From positions 62,001-126,000 of the forward strand of contig NZ_JALKBE010000007.1 in NCBI RefSeq assembly GCF_023015885.1: 64,000 nt of DNA, written 5' to 3'. This DNA comes from Aliiroseovarius sp. S1123 (GTDB lineage Bacteria; Pseudomonadota; Alphaproteobacteria; Rhodobacterales; Rhodobacteraceae). A program made the position numbers and the translations under genes. Below the pieces are notes generated by a model. That model saw nothing but the letters and a program-made list of their open reading frames with translations. It made no database searches and was not told the origin of the DNA. This document shows positions 1 to 7,885 of the stretch, piece after piece; the first letter of the stretch is position 1, and each line of letters opens with the position of its first letter.

Positions 1-275
1 TAGTTGATCCTGTCACCATCGCGTAGATCCTCGAGAAACGGTTCTTTCCACGGATTAATTTCACTGCGTACTCCAGAGAGAAGCGTTTCCCACTCAGTTT
101 TGTTTACTGGCGTATTGAGCAGTCTCTTGCTGAGTTCCAATGCGCCTTTGCAGCGTGGGTACTGAGAATTCAGAGAGCCACTGGCTGGCTGCTGTTCACA
201 GTTTGCTAGAAGAAATGGTGCGATAGTGGCAAACAAAAGTGCTTTGAAGTTCACCGACGAGGCAGCCTCAAACAT
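1..275 (-). CDS. Hypothetical secreted lipoprotein, partial (3' end beyond left edge)
   Basis: An open frame of at least 91 codons runs off the left edge without a stop. The ATG at 275-273 overlaps the last codons of parE by 8 nt; an in-frame GTG at 254 is an alternative start. The first 26 residues have a short polar region, one Lys, a hydrophobic stretch (ALLFATIAPFLLA) and a Cys at position 26 in LANC, which resembles a lipoprotein signal, although Asn before the Cys is unusual. The visible mature part is polar and matches no family I know. Codon use is more AT-rich than in parE. That it is a real gene is inferred from the signal-like N-terminus and the open frame. Confidence 0.5.
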   Translation of the reverse strand, partial: MFEAASSVNFKALLFATIAPFLLANCEQQPASGSLNSQYPRCKGALELSKRLLNTPVNKTEWETLLSGVRSEINPWKEPFLEDLRDGDRIN

Positions 276-2238
276 CCAACTCCTCCACGAACTTCGCGTT
301 CTCCTGAATATATTGGAAGCGAAGTTCGGGTTTTTTGCCCATCAGCTGCTCGACCAAGGCGGCGGTTTCGCCGGGCTCGTCTTCGTCAATCGTCACGCGG
401 ATCAAGGTGCGGGATGCCGGGTCCATCGTGGTTTCTTTCAGGTCTTTCGCGTCCATCTCGCCCAGACCTTTAAAGCGGCTGACGTCGATTTTGCCTTTGC
501 CGCCCAGACCTTTTTCCAGATGCACGTCACGCTCGGCTTCGTCGATGCAATATACGCGTTTGGCCCCTTGGGTCAGCCTAAACAGCGGCGGGCAGGCAAG
601 GTACAGGTGGCCCGCGTCGATCATCGGCCGCATCTGGGTGAAGAAGAACGTCATCAGAAGCGAGGCGATGTGCGCCCCGTCCACGTCCGCATCGGTCATG
701 ATGATGATCTTGTCATAGCGCAAATCATCGACGTTGAACTTGGTGCCCAGCCCGACGCCAAGGGCTTGGGTCAGGTCGTTGATCTCGGCGTTCGTACCGA
801 TCTTGGAACTGGCCGCGCCCAGCACGTTCAGGATTTTGCCGCGCAGGGGCAGCAGCGCCTGCGTTTTGCGGTTACGCGCCATCTTGGCCGAGCCACCCGC
901 CGAGTCACCCTCGACGATGAAAAGCTCGGTGCCCTCGCGGTTGGTGGCCGAACAATCGACCAGCTTGCCGGGCAGGCGCAGCTTCTTGGTGGCGGTCTTG
1001 CGCTGTGTCTCTTTTTCCTGACGGCGGCGCAGGCGCTCTTCTGCGCGCAGGACAAGGAAATCGAGGATCGCACCGGCGGATTTCGTATCCGCCGCCAACC
1101 AGTTGTCAAAGTGATCGCGCACCGATTGCTCGACCATTTTGGCGGCGGCTTCGGTCGACAGGCGGTCCTTGGTTTGGCCCACGAACGCAGGGTCGGCGAT
1201 GAAGCAGGATACCAGCGCACAACCGCCCGTCAGCAGGTCGTCTCGGGTGATGTTGGCGGCCTTCTTGTTGCCCACCAGCTCGCCATAGGCCTTGATGCCC
1301 TTCAGGATCGCGGCCCAGAAACCGGTGACATGGGTGCCGCCTTCGGGGGTCGGTACAGTGTTACAATAGGACTGGATGTAGCCATCGCGCGAGGGCGTCC
1401 AGTTGATCGCCCATTCGACATAGCCCGGCTCGCCAAAGCGTTCCTGGAAGGTGACTTTTCCCGCGAAGGGCTGGTCGGCATAGACAGATGCTTTGCCCAG
1501 CGTTTCCTTTAGGTAGTCGGACAGACCGCCGGGGAAATGGAACGTGGCTTCGGTCGGGGTTTCGCCGTCTTCGATGGCGGATTTCCAGCGGATTTCCACG
1601 CCCGAGAAAAGATAAGCTTTTGACCGCACCAGCGTAAACAGGCGCTTGGGCTTGAAGCGGTGCTTGCCGAAAATCTGTTCGTCCGCGTGGAAAGTGACTT
1701 CAGTGCCGCGGCGGTTCGGTGCAGCGCCGATTTTCGCGACCGGTCCCAGCGGGATGCCGCGCGAAAAGCTTTGTTCGAACAGTTCCTTGTTCTTGGCGAC
1801 ACGCACCACCATCGAATCCGACAGCGCGTTCACCACCGATGAGCCAACGCCGTGCAGGCCGCCCGAGGTCTGATACGCCTTGCCCGAGAACTTGCCGCCC
1901 GCATGAAGCGTACACAGAATGACCTCGAGCGCGGATTTGTCGGGGAATTTGGGGTGCGGATCGATCGGAATGCCGCGCCCGTTATCGGTAATCGAGACCG
2001 AGTAATCAGCATTCAGCGTGACCTCGATCCGGTTGGCGTGACCGGCGACAGCCTCGTCCATCGAGTTGTCCAGGATCTCGGCCACCATATGGTGCAGCGC
2101 GCGTTCATCCGTGCCGCCGATATACATGCCGGGACGCTGACGCACGGGCTCCAGCCCTTCCAGCACCTCAATCGAGGAGGCGTCATAGTCGTCGGGGCCC
2201 TGTGATGGGGTGTGGCCGGCCAGAAGGTCGTTGCTCAT
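268..2238 (-). CDS. parE: DNA topoisomerase IV subunit B
   Basis: ATPase subunit of topoisomerase IV, which with ParC decatenates replicated chromosomes. The GHKL ATPase core shows EILDNSMDEA (54-63), DNGRGIP (85-91) and TSGGLHGVGS (124-133). The Toprim domain carries EGDSAGG (443-449) and the metal-binding DADVD (516-520). The 656-residue length fits alphaproteobacterial ParE. The frame is open upstream to 2550, but the family begins close to MSNDLL, so the start was set at 2238, with AAGG about 11 nt upstream; MPEQ at 2286 is a possible alternative. It is divergent from the decarboxylase gene, and a lipoprotein-like frame overlaps its 3' end. ParE is preferred over GyrB because of its short length and ParE-like N-terminus. 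Confidence 0.95.
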   Translation of the reverse strand: MSNDLLAGHTPSQGPDDYDASSIEVLEGLEPVRQRPGMYIGGTDERALHHMVAEILDNSMDEAVAGHANRIEVTLNADYSVSITDNGRGIPIDPHPKFPDKSALEVILCTLHAGGKFSGKAYQTSGGLHGVGSSVVNALSDSMVVRVAKNKELFEQSFSRGIPLGPVAKIGAAPNRRGTEVTFHADEQIFGKHRFKPKRLFTLVRSKAYLFSGVEIRWKSAIEDGETPTEATFHFPGGLSDYLKETLGKASVYADQPFAGKVTFQERFGEPGYVEWAINWTPSRDGYIQSYCNTVPTPEGGTHVTGFWAAILKGIKAYGELVGNKKAANITRDDLLTGGCALVSCFIADPAFVGQTKDRLSTEAAAKMVEQSVRDHFDNWLAADTKSAGAILDFLVLRAEERLRRRQEKETQRKTATKKLRLPGKLVDCSATNREGTELFIVEGDSAGGSAKMARNRKTQALLPLRGKILNVLGAASSKIGTNAEINDLTQALGVGLGTKFNVDDLRYDKIIIMTDADVDGAHIASLLMTFFFTQMRPMIDAGHLYLACPPLFRLTQGAKRVYCIDEAERDVHLEKGLGGKGKIDVSRFKGLGEMDAKDLKETTMDPASRTLIRVTIDEDEPGETAALVEQLMGKKPELRFQYIQENAKFVEELDV

Positions 2239-2375
2239 GTATTCGGTCGCCTTGAACGCTGCTCGGATTTCTTTTTGTTCGGGCATTATGTCAGAGCCGT
2301 CGGGAAGGGGGAAGAGCACGCTTTCCATTCGGATGGATTTGGATAGGGTGTGCGCGACGACAGAAGGACCGCACC

Positions 2376-3791
2376 ATGACGACATCCCCGCTGAACCCTG
2401 CTGATTGGGAAGGTTTGCGAGAGGATCTGCACCGCCTACTGGATCGCTGCGTGGACCAAATGCGCGATGCCGAGGATCACCCGTGGCAAGCCCCGCCGGC
2501 TGATCTGGCGGATCATTATGCGATTGGGGCGGGTGGCGATGTGATTGCACGCGTGATGGACGACGTGCTGCCCTATCATGGAGGCAACACGCATCCGAAG
2601 TTCTGGGGCTGGGTGCAGGGTAGCGGGCTGCCTTCGGATTTCGTGGCGGGGATTGCGGCGGCTGCGATGAACACCAATGGCGGCGGGCGGAACCACGGCA
2701 TCAATGAAATGGAGCGGGCGGTCATCGACTGGACCCGCCGCAAGATGGGCTTCAGAGAGGGCGCGAGCGGCGTTCTGGTGGCAGGCACATCTCAGGCGAC
2801 GGTGATCTCACTGCAGGCCGCACGGGTGCGGGCCTGTCCTGACGTGCGGGCCGCTGGGGGAGACGCAGTCCTGACAGTCTATGCCGCCGATGGGGTCCAT
2901 AACGCGACCCGCAAGGCGGTCGAGCTGCTGGGGCTGGGGCATGACCAATTGCGTTTGGTCGAAACGCGGAACGGCGCGATGGATTTGCAGGCGCTTAAGC
3001 AGGCGATTTCAGCTGACCGGGCACGGGGGCTAAACCCGCTCGCGATTGTCGGCACGGCTGGGTCGGTTGATCTGGGCGCCTATGACGACCTGAACGCGCT
3101 GGCCGATCTTGCCGCCGCTGAAGGGATCTGGCTGCATGTGGATGGTGCGTTTGGCGCATGGACCCGGTTGGCGGACGCCCCGTGGCGCAAACTGACCGAC
3201 GGGATCGAGCGCGCTGACAGCATCGCCTTGGATTTCCATAAGTGGATGTATGTTGGATATGATTGCGGCCTTGCCCTGATCGCCGACGAATCCGCCCACC
3301 GCGCCGCCTTCGCTGCACGCCCGGCCTATCTGAAAGGCGCCACCGAAGGTCTGGCAGGTGGGGACCCGTGGTTCTGTGACTATGGTATCGACCTGTCCCG
3401 CGGCAACCGCGCGCTCAAGGTCTGGTGCGCGCTGGAAATGTTCGGGGAAGAGGCGTTCGCCGCCGCGATTACCCGCAACTGCGCACAAGCTGCTTTCATG
3501 GCCGATCACGTGCAATCCCACGGCATGACCCTGTCTGCGCCCGTGGTGTCCAACATCTGCGTCTTTACCGCTGCCCCGGACCTGCCCGCCGATCAGCAAT
3601 CCGCCTTGAACGCGCAAATCGCAACGCATCTGCAGCTGCACAACGCCACGGTGTTCTCGACCACCGATGTGAACGGCATCACCTGCCTACGCGCGGCCAT
3701 CACCAATCATCGCACCCGCGACCGCCACATCGCCGAGGCCATCGCCGATGTCACCAAAACCGCTCAGCTGTTGAAAGGATCTTTAGGGTAA
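2376..3791 (+). CDS. Group II pyridoxal-phosphate-dependent decarboxylase (aromatic amino acid decarboxylase family)
   Basis: Cytosolic PLP enzyme of the group II decarboxylase family (aromatic-L-amino-acid, glutamate and related decarboxylases). HVDGAFG at 254-260 holds the Asp that contacts the pyridine nitrogen, and DFHKW (286-290) holds the Schiff-base Lys289. The 471-residue length is usual for the family. AAGGA lies 7 nt before the ATG. The substrate cannot be read from sequence; aromatic amino acids or a related carboxylate are likely. No transporter or amine-oxidising partner is adjacent. The 3' end overlaps the 3' end of truA by 28 bp, tail to tail. Confidence 0.85.
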   Translation: MTTSPLNPADWEGLREDLHRLLDRCVDQMRDAEDHPWQAPPADLADHYAIGAGGDVIARVMDDVLPYHGGNTHPKFWGWVQGSGLPSDFVAGIAAAAMNTNGGGRNHGINEMERAVIDWTRRKMGFREGASGVLVAGTSQATVISLQAARVRACPDVRAAGGDAVLTVYAADGVHNATRKAVELLGLGHDQLRLVETRNGAMDLQALKQAISADRARGLNPLAIVGTAGSVDLGAYDDLNALADLAAAEGIWLHVDGAFGAWTRLADAPWRKLTDGIERADSIALDFHKWMYVGYDCGLALIADESAHRAAFAARPAYLKGATEGLAGGDPWFCDYGIDLSRGNRALKVWCALEMFGEEAFAAAITRNCAQAAFMADHVQSHGMTLSAPVVSNICVFTAAPDLPADQQSALNAQIATHLQLHNATVFSTTDVNGITCLRAAITNHRTRDRHIAEAIADVTKTAQLLKGSLG

Positions 3792-4534
3792 CCGACCCCC
3801 GCCAGATACAGCCCCTCGGGCGGGCAAACCGGGCCACAAGCTGCGCGGTCGCGGGCCTCAAGCGCGTGAGTCACGTCGTCAGGCGTCCATGACCCCGCGC
3901 CAACACGTTCCAACGTGCCCACGAAGCTGCGCACCTGATTGTGCAGGAACGACCGCGCACGGACGTGGAACCGGTATTCGACCTCGTTCTCGCGACGATG
4001 TTCCTGGACCCGCAGTTCATCCAGCGTCCGCACCGGGCTATCCGCCTGACAGATCGACGATCGGAACGTTGTGAAATCATGCCGCCCAATCAGCCGATCC
4101 GCCCCCGCCTGCATGGCGTCCACATCCAACTGATGCTTCACATGCCACGCCAGCCCCCGGTCATGGGTCAGCGGCGCACGCCGAGCGATCAACCGAAACA
4201 AGTAGCGCCGCTCGACTGCTGAAAACCGGGCGTGAAAATTGTCATCCACCGTCGCGCAATCGACAATCGCCACGCGCCGCTCTTTCAGGTGATAGTTCAA
4301 CGCCTCGGACAGGCGAAACGGATCCCATTCCTTCACCAGATCGCAATGTGCCACCTGCGCCAAACCATGCACCCCCGCATCGGTGCGCCCGGCGGCGGCA
4401 ATTGTATGCTCACCCGGTTCAAGCTTGGCCAAAGCAGCCTCAATCGCGCCCTGAACGGACGGGTGTTCTTTCTGACGCTGCCATCCGGCAAAGCCAGCTC
4501 CGTGATAGTCGACTTTCAATGCATATCTGGGCAT
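3764..4534 (-). CDS. truA: tRNA pseudouridine(38-40) synthase
   Basis: Converts U38-U40 in the anticodon arm of many tRNAs to pseudouridine. The catalytic motif GRTDAGVHG is present with Asp52. The N-terminus ([12 protein letters not shown]) is the usual TruA beginning, which fixes the start at 4534; the frame is open further upstream only through a repeat element. The 256-residue length is normal. It converges on and overlaps the decarboxylase gene. Confidence 0.95.
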   Translation of the reverse strand: MPRYALKVDYHGAGFAGWQRQKEHPSVQGAIEAALAKLEPGEHTIAAAGRTDAGVHGLAQVAHCDLVKEWDPFRLSEALNYHLKERRVAIVDCATVDDNFHARFSAVERRYLFRLIARRAPLTHDRGLAWHVKHQLDVDAMQAGADRLIGRHDFTTFRSSICQADSPVRTLDELRVQEHRRENEVEYRFHVRARSFLHNQVRSFVGTLERVGAGSWTPDDVTHALEARDRAACGPVCPPEGLYLAGVGYPKDPFNS

Positions 4535-4580
4535 GCCCCCGCATAACGCGCCGCTCTCGCGCAGACAAGTTCCTGATCCC

Positions 4581-4645
4581 CTCATTTTCTTGCCCCAAAT
4601 ATCCTGGGGTGAGGCCGCAGGCCGAGGGGCAACGCCCCTTTCCAC
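4581..4645 (+). repeat. Dispersed intergenic repeat, copy A
   Basis: Upstream of truA (-) and ycjX (+). It has the box TTTTCTTGCCCCAAATATCC followed by TGGGG, the small palindrome GGCCGCAGGCC and a GGGGC-N2-GCCCC arm pair. The same modules recur at 10791-10870, 31564-31657, 40722-40786, 41253-41287 (box only) and 50321-50356 (tail only). I treat the orientation with the TTTTCTTGCC box first as +. Confidence 0.8.
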
Positions 4646-4727
4646 GGGGATAATCCATCCAAACCTCCCCTCTGGCGAAATGCGCCTGTCGCACATATCT
4701 TTAAATCGAGCAGTGAAGGAGACAGCC

Positions 4728-6143
4728 GTGGGGCTTGGCGATATTGCAGACAGCGTCACCCGCCAGATCGAAGCGATCGGCGACGCCACAAGCGAGGCAC
4801 TATTTGAACCGGTGATCAGGCTGGGCGTGACGGGCCTGTCGCGGGCGGGCAAGACCGTCTTTATCACGTCCCTCGTGGCCAACCTGATGGACCGCGCGCG
4901 GATGCCCGGCGTGGTCGCGGCCTCGGAAGGGCGCATTCAAGGCGCGTTCCTGCAACCGCAACCCGACGACACCGTTCCGCGCTTCGACTATGAAACGCAC
5001 CTGTCCGCCATGACCGGTCCCGCGCCGCACTGGCCTGACAGCACCCGCGCCATTTCGGAACTGCGCCTGTCTTTCCGCATCCAGCCATCGGGCCTGCTCG
5101 GTGGGTTGCGATCCGCGCGGACCGTGCATCTGGACATCGTGGACTATCCGGGCGAGTGGCTTCTGGACTTGGGGCTGATGGATCTCAGCTATTCCGACTG
5201 GGCCGCGCAGGTGCTCGACCGCATCGATACCCGCGATCAAGCGCAGGATTTCCTGAAGAAAGCCCGCGCCGTGGACCCGACCGAGAAACTGGACGAGGTG
5301 CTGGCCAAGGATCTGGCCGCGTCCTTCGCCGACTATTTGAAGGCCGCGCGCGAGGATGGGTATAGCGATTGCACCCCCGGCCGCTTTCTGCTGCCCGGCG
5401 ACCTCGAAGGTAGCCCGGCCTTGACCTTTGCGCCCCTGCCCAAGCCCGACACGATCCCTCGCCGCAGCCTGTGGCGCGAGATGGAGCGCCGCTTCGAGGC
5501 CTATAAATCCCGCGTGGTGAAACCCTTCTTCCGCGATCACTTCTCGCGCATCGACCGGCAGGTCGTGCTGGTGGACGTGTTGGGCGCGATCCATTCCGGC
5601 CCTGCCGCGCTGGAAGATCTGCGCCGCGCCATGGCCGAGATCCTGACCGCCTTTCGCCCCGGTACGAACGGGTTCCTCAGCAACCTCTTTCTGGGACGCC
5701 GGATCGAACGCATCCTGTTCGCCGCGACCAAGGCGGACCATCTGCATCACAGCCAGCATCCCCGTCTGACGGCTATCACCGAAGCGCTCTTGCGCGACGC
5801 CCGTGACCGTGCCGAATTTGCCGGAGCCAAGACGGCGGCCATGTCGCTGGCCGCCCTGCGCACAACGACCGAAGAGCGGCTGGACCATGATGGCCAAAGC
5901 CTCGATTGTGTGCGCGGGCAGCTTCTGGACAGTGGCAAGACGGCGGCGTTCTATCCCGGCGATCTGCCTGAAGATCCGGCGCAGCTTTTGAAACCCGCGC
6001 GCAGTGGGGACATGAAGTGGCTGGGTGCGGATTATCAAATTATGCGCTTTGCCCCAGCGGCGATTTCGCTGAAGCCCGGCGAAGGCCCGCCGCATATCCG
6101 GTTGGACAAGGCCGCCGAATTTCTGTTGGGGGACAAGCTGTGA
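4728..6143 (+). CDS. ycjX: YcjX-family P-loop NTPase (DUF463)
   Basis: YcjX/DUF463 GTPase-like protein. The P-loop GLSRAGKT (36-43) follows RLGVT, and IVDYPGEW lies about 90 residues later in a switch-like position. In enterobacteria ycjX and ycjF belong to the phage-shock/envelope-stress regulon; the biochemical role is poorly known. A GTG start at 4728 is chosen because AAGGAG lies 6 nt upstream; an in-frame ATG at 4680 has no comparable site. This gives 471 residues. ycjF follows after 39 nt, so the two are probably co-transcribed. Confidence 0.88.
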   Translation: MGLGDIADSVTRQIEAIGDATSEALFEPVIRLGVTGLSRAGKTVFITSLVANLMDRARMPGVVAASEGRIQGAFLQPQPDDTVPRFDYETHLSAMTGPAPHWPDSTRAISELRLSFRIQPSGLLGGLRSARTVHLDIVDYPGEWLLDLGLMDLSYSDWAAQVLDRIDTRDQAQDFLKKARAVDPTEKLDEVLAKDLAASFADYLKAAREDGYSDCTPGRFLLPGDLEGSPALTFAPLPKPDTIPRRSLWREMERRFEAYKSRVVKPFFRDHFSRIDRQVVLVDVLGAIHSGPAALEDLRRAMAEILTAFRPGTNGFLSNLFLGRRIERILFAATKADHLHHSQHPRLTAITEALLRDARDRAEFAGAKTAAMSLAALRTTTEERLDHDGQSLDCVRGQLLDSGKTAAFYPGDLPEDPAQLLKPARSGDMKWLGADYQIMRFAPAAISLKPGEGPPHIRLDKAAEFLLGDKL

Positions 6144-6182
6144 TCATGTCCTTCCCGCCATCAGCCCTGAATGGAGACGCGC

Positions 6183-7184
6183 GTGACACGTGACAACAAG
6201 CAAGGCCCCGTCTTGATCGAGCTTGACGACAGTCCAGCGACCTCTCCGGCGGAGGCGCCGCCCGTACCTGATGTGGCCGGGCCCGAGACTTCCGGTGCCG
6301 CCATGCAGGGGGTGATTGCCATCGCGGGCCGCAGACCCTCGCGGTTGGCGCGCTGGTTCTGGTCGCTGCTTCTGTCGATCCTTGGCTTCGTGCTGTCCGT
6401 CGCGGCCTATGATTTCGTCACCGGGCTGATCACCCGCAATACCTATCTGGGATACGCCGCGCTGGGCCTGACCGGGGCCTTCCTGTTCGTGCTTCTGATC
6501 ATCGCCCTGCGCGAATGGATCGCCTTTGCGCGGATGCGTCGGGTGGATGCGCTGCATCATGCGGCGGATCAGGCCCTCGCCCATGATGATCTGACCGAGG
6601 CGCGGGATGTCATGGCCCGCCTTAAACGTCTGTATCACGGACGCGACGACATGCGCTGGGCGTTGGAACGGTTCCGTGAACGCGAGGGTGAGGTGTTCGA
6701 TACCGACACGCTGTTCACCTTGGCCGAGGCCGAGCTGATGGCCCCCTTGGACCAAGCTGCCTTGAAAGAGGTCGAAGCCGCCGCCCGTCAGGTCGCCACC
6801 GTCACCGCCATCGTCCCTCTTGCGCTGGCCGATGTCGCGACCGCCCTGACCGCCAACATCCGTATGATCCGCCGCGTGGCCGAGATCTATGGCGGGCGCT
6901 CCGGTGCCTTAGGCAGCTGGCGTTTGACCCGCGCGGTGATGACGCATCTTGTTGCCACCGGCGCGGTGGCCGTGGGGGATGACATGCTGGGATCTCTGGC
7001 TGGGGGTGGGATGCTGTCCAAACTGTCACGCCGCTTTGGCGAAGGCGTCGTGAACGGGGCGCTCACCGCCCGCGTCGGCGTCGCCGCGCTGGAAGTTTGC
7101 CGCCCGCTGCCCTTCGGTGCGGGCAAGCGCCCCGGCGTTACGGGGATCGTCAAACGCGCGCTGGCGGGATTGTTCGGAAAATAG
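6183..7184 (+). CDS. ycjF: YcjF-family membrane protein (DUF697)
   Basis: Inner-membrane partner of YcjX. After a polar N-terminus there are two transmembrane segments (about residues 52-77 and 83-108), a charged helical region with RMRRVDALHHAADQAL, and a C-terminal DUF697-like region rich in Ala and Val. A GTG at 6183 preceded by GGAG with 6 nt spacing is the likelier start; an ATG at 6171 in the same frame lacks a ribosome site. Length 333 residues. The ycjX-ycjF pairing supports the call. Function is inferred only from the family's link to envelope stress. Confidence 0.85.
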   Translation: MTRDNKQGPVLIELDDSPATSPAEAPPVPDVAGPETSGAAMQGVIAIAGRRPSRLARWFWSLLLSILGFVLSVAAYDFVTGLITRNTYLGYAALGLTGAFLFVLLIIALREWIAFARMRRVDALHHAADQALAHDDLTEARDVMARLKRLYHGRDDMRWALERFREREGEVFDTDTLFTLAEAELMAPLDQAALKEVEAAARQVATVTAIVPLALADVATALTANIRMIRRVAEIYGGRSGALGSWRLTRAVMTHLVATGAVAVGDDMLGSLAGGGMLSKLSRRFGEGVVNGALTARVGVAALEVCRPLPFGAGKRPGVTGIVKRALAGLFGK

Positions 7185-7187
7185 GCG

Positions 7188-7616
7188 CTATCCCAAGTTG
7201 GGCACGGCGCTTGTGGGGCGCTGGATGTCCTCGACCCCCATGCGCAGCCCGCGTCCGATCCGATGCACCAGCGCGATCCAGGCACGGGCGGTGTCGGCGG
7301 GCAGGGCGTCGGTCGCGATCTCTTCAAACAGAGCAATCCACGGGTCGAAATGCTCGGGCCGCACATTGCCTGCCTGCATATGGGCCCGCATCGGATTGCC
7401 CTCGTAACCCGGCTCGCGCAGGATCGCGCCGCGCCAGAAGCGGGTGATTAGGGCGATATGTCTGTCCCATTCCGCGTCTGTCGTTCCCACATGCCCGTTG
7501 AAGATTGGCCCAAGCTGCGGGTGGACCCGAATGCGGGCATAAAACCGCGCCAGAACCGTGTCGATCTGGTCGGGCGAAATGTCGAAAAGCTGCAGCGGAT
7601 TGGGTGTATGGGACAT
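7188..7616 (-). CDS. Group III truncated haemoglobin
   Basis: Small haem protein of the truncated globin group III type, a family linked to oxygen or nitric-oxide handling. Family-like features are the FW pair in the E helix region (ITRFWRGAIL), YEGNPMRAH with a His that is probably the proximal haem ligand, and HFDPWIALFEE. The start at 7616 has GAGG 5 nt upstream; the 142-residue length is typical. Its 3' end faces ycjF with only 3 nt between them. Confidence 0.85.
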   Translation of the reverse strand: MSHTPNPLQLFDISPDQIDTVLARFYARIRVHPQLGPIFNGHVGTTDAEWDRHIALITRFWRGAILREPGYEGNPMRAHMQAGNVRPEHFDPWIALFEEIATDALPADTARAWIALVHRIGRGLRMGVEDIQRPTSAVPNLG

Positions 7617-7885
7617 GAGAACCTCTTTCCCGAGTGAAATAGTCGGTATCGCCAACGCCGCCAAGCCCCAACGCATGGACAATTCAGCGCAGCCCGCCCA
7701 GCCTTCATGGCTTTACGCCACGCCCCCACGGGCCTATAACGCGCCCATGATGCACGCCAAAGCGATCATTATTCGAATTATATGCCCGGCGCTCTGATCC
7801 AGACGAGCCGCCGGGACAAGGCGCATGGACATACGCGCCGCCCTTTCTTCGACATTGACGACTTATCCTGAAAAGGACCGGACAC

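Noticed and set aside
226-1512. Long open frame (428 codons) on the plus strand opposite parE
   Set aside because: It is the antisense shadow of a GC-rich gene; parE has all its motifs and the frame has no recognisable domain.
4533-4727. N-terminal extension of ycjX through repeat A
   Set aside because: The extension would translate the repeat element; the GTG at 4728 has a clear AAGGAG site.
4800-6095. Antisense frame of 431 codons opposite ycjX
   Set aside because: Shadow of the YcjX gene, composition typical of antisense frames in high-GC DNA (Arg/Ala/His rich).
7683-7885. Possible T-box or leader riboswitch before ileS
   Set aside because: T-boxes are mainly a Gram-positive feature, and no T-box core or stem array is seen here.
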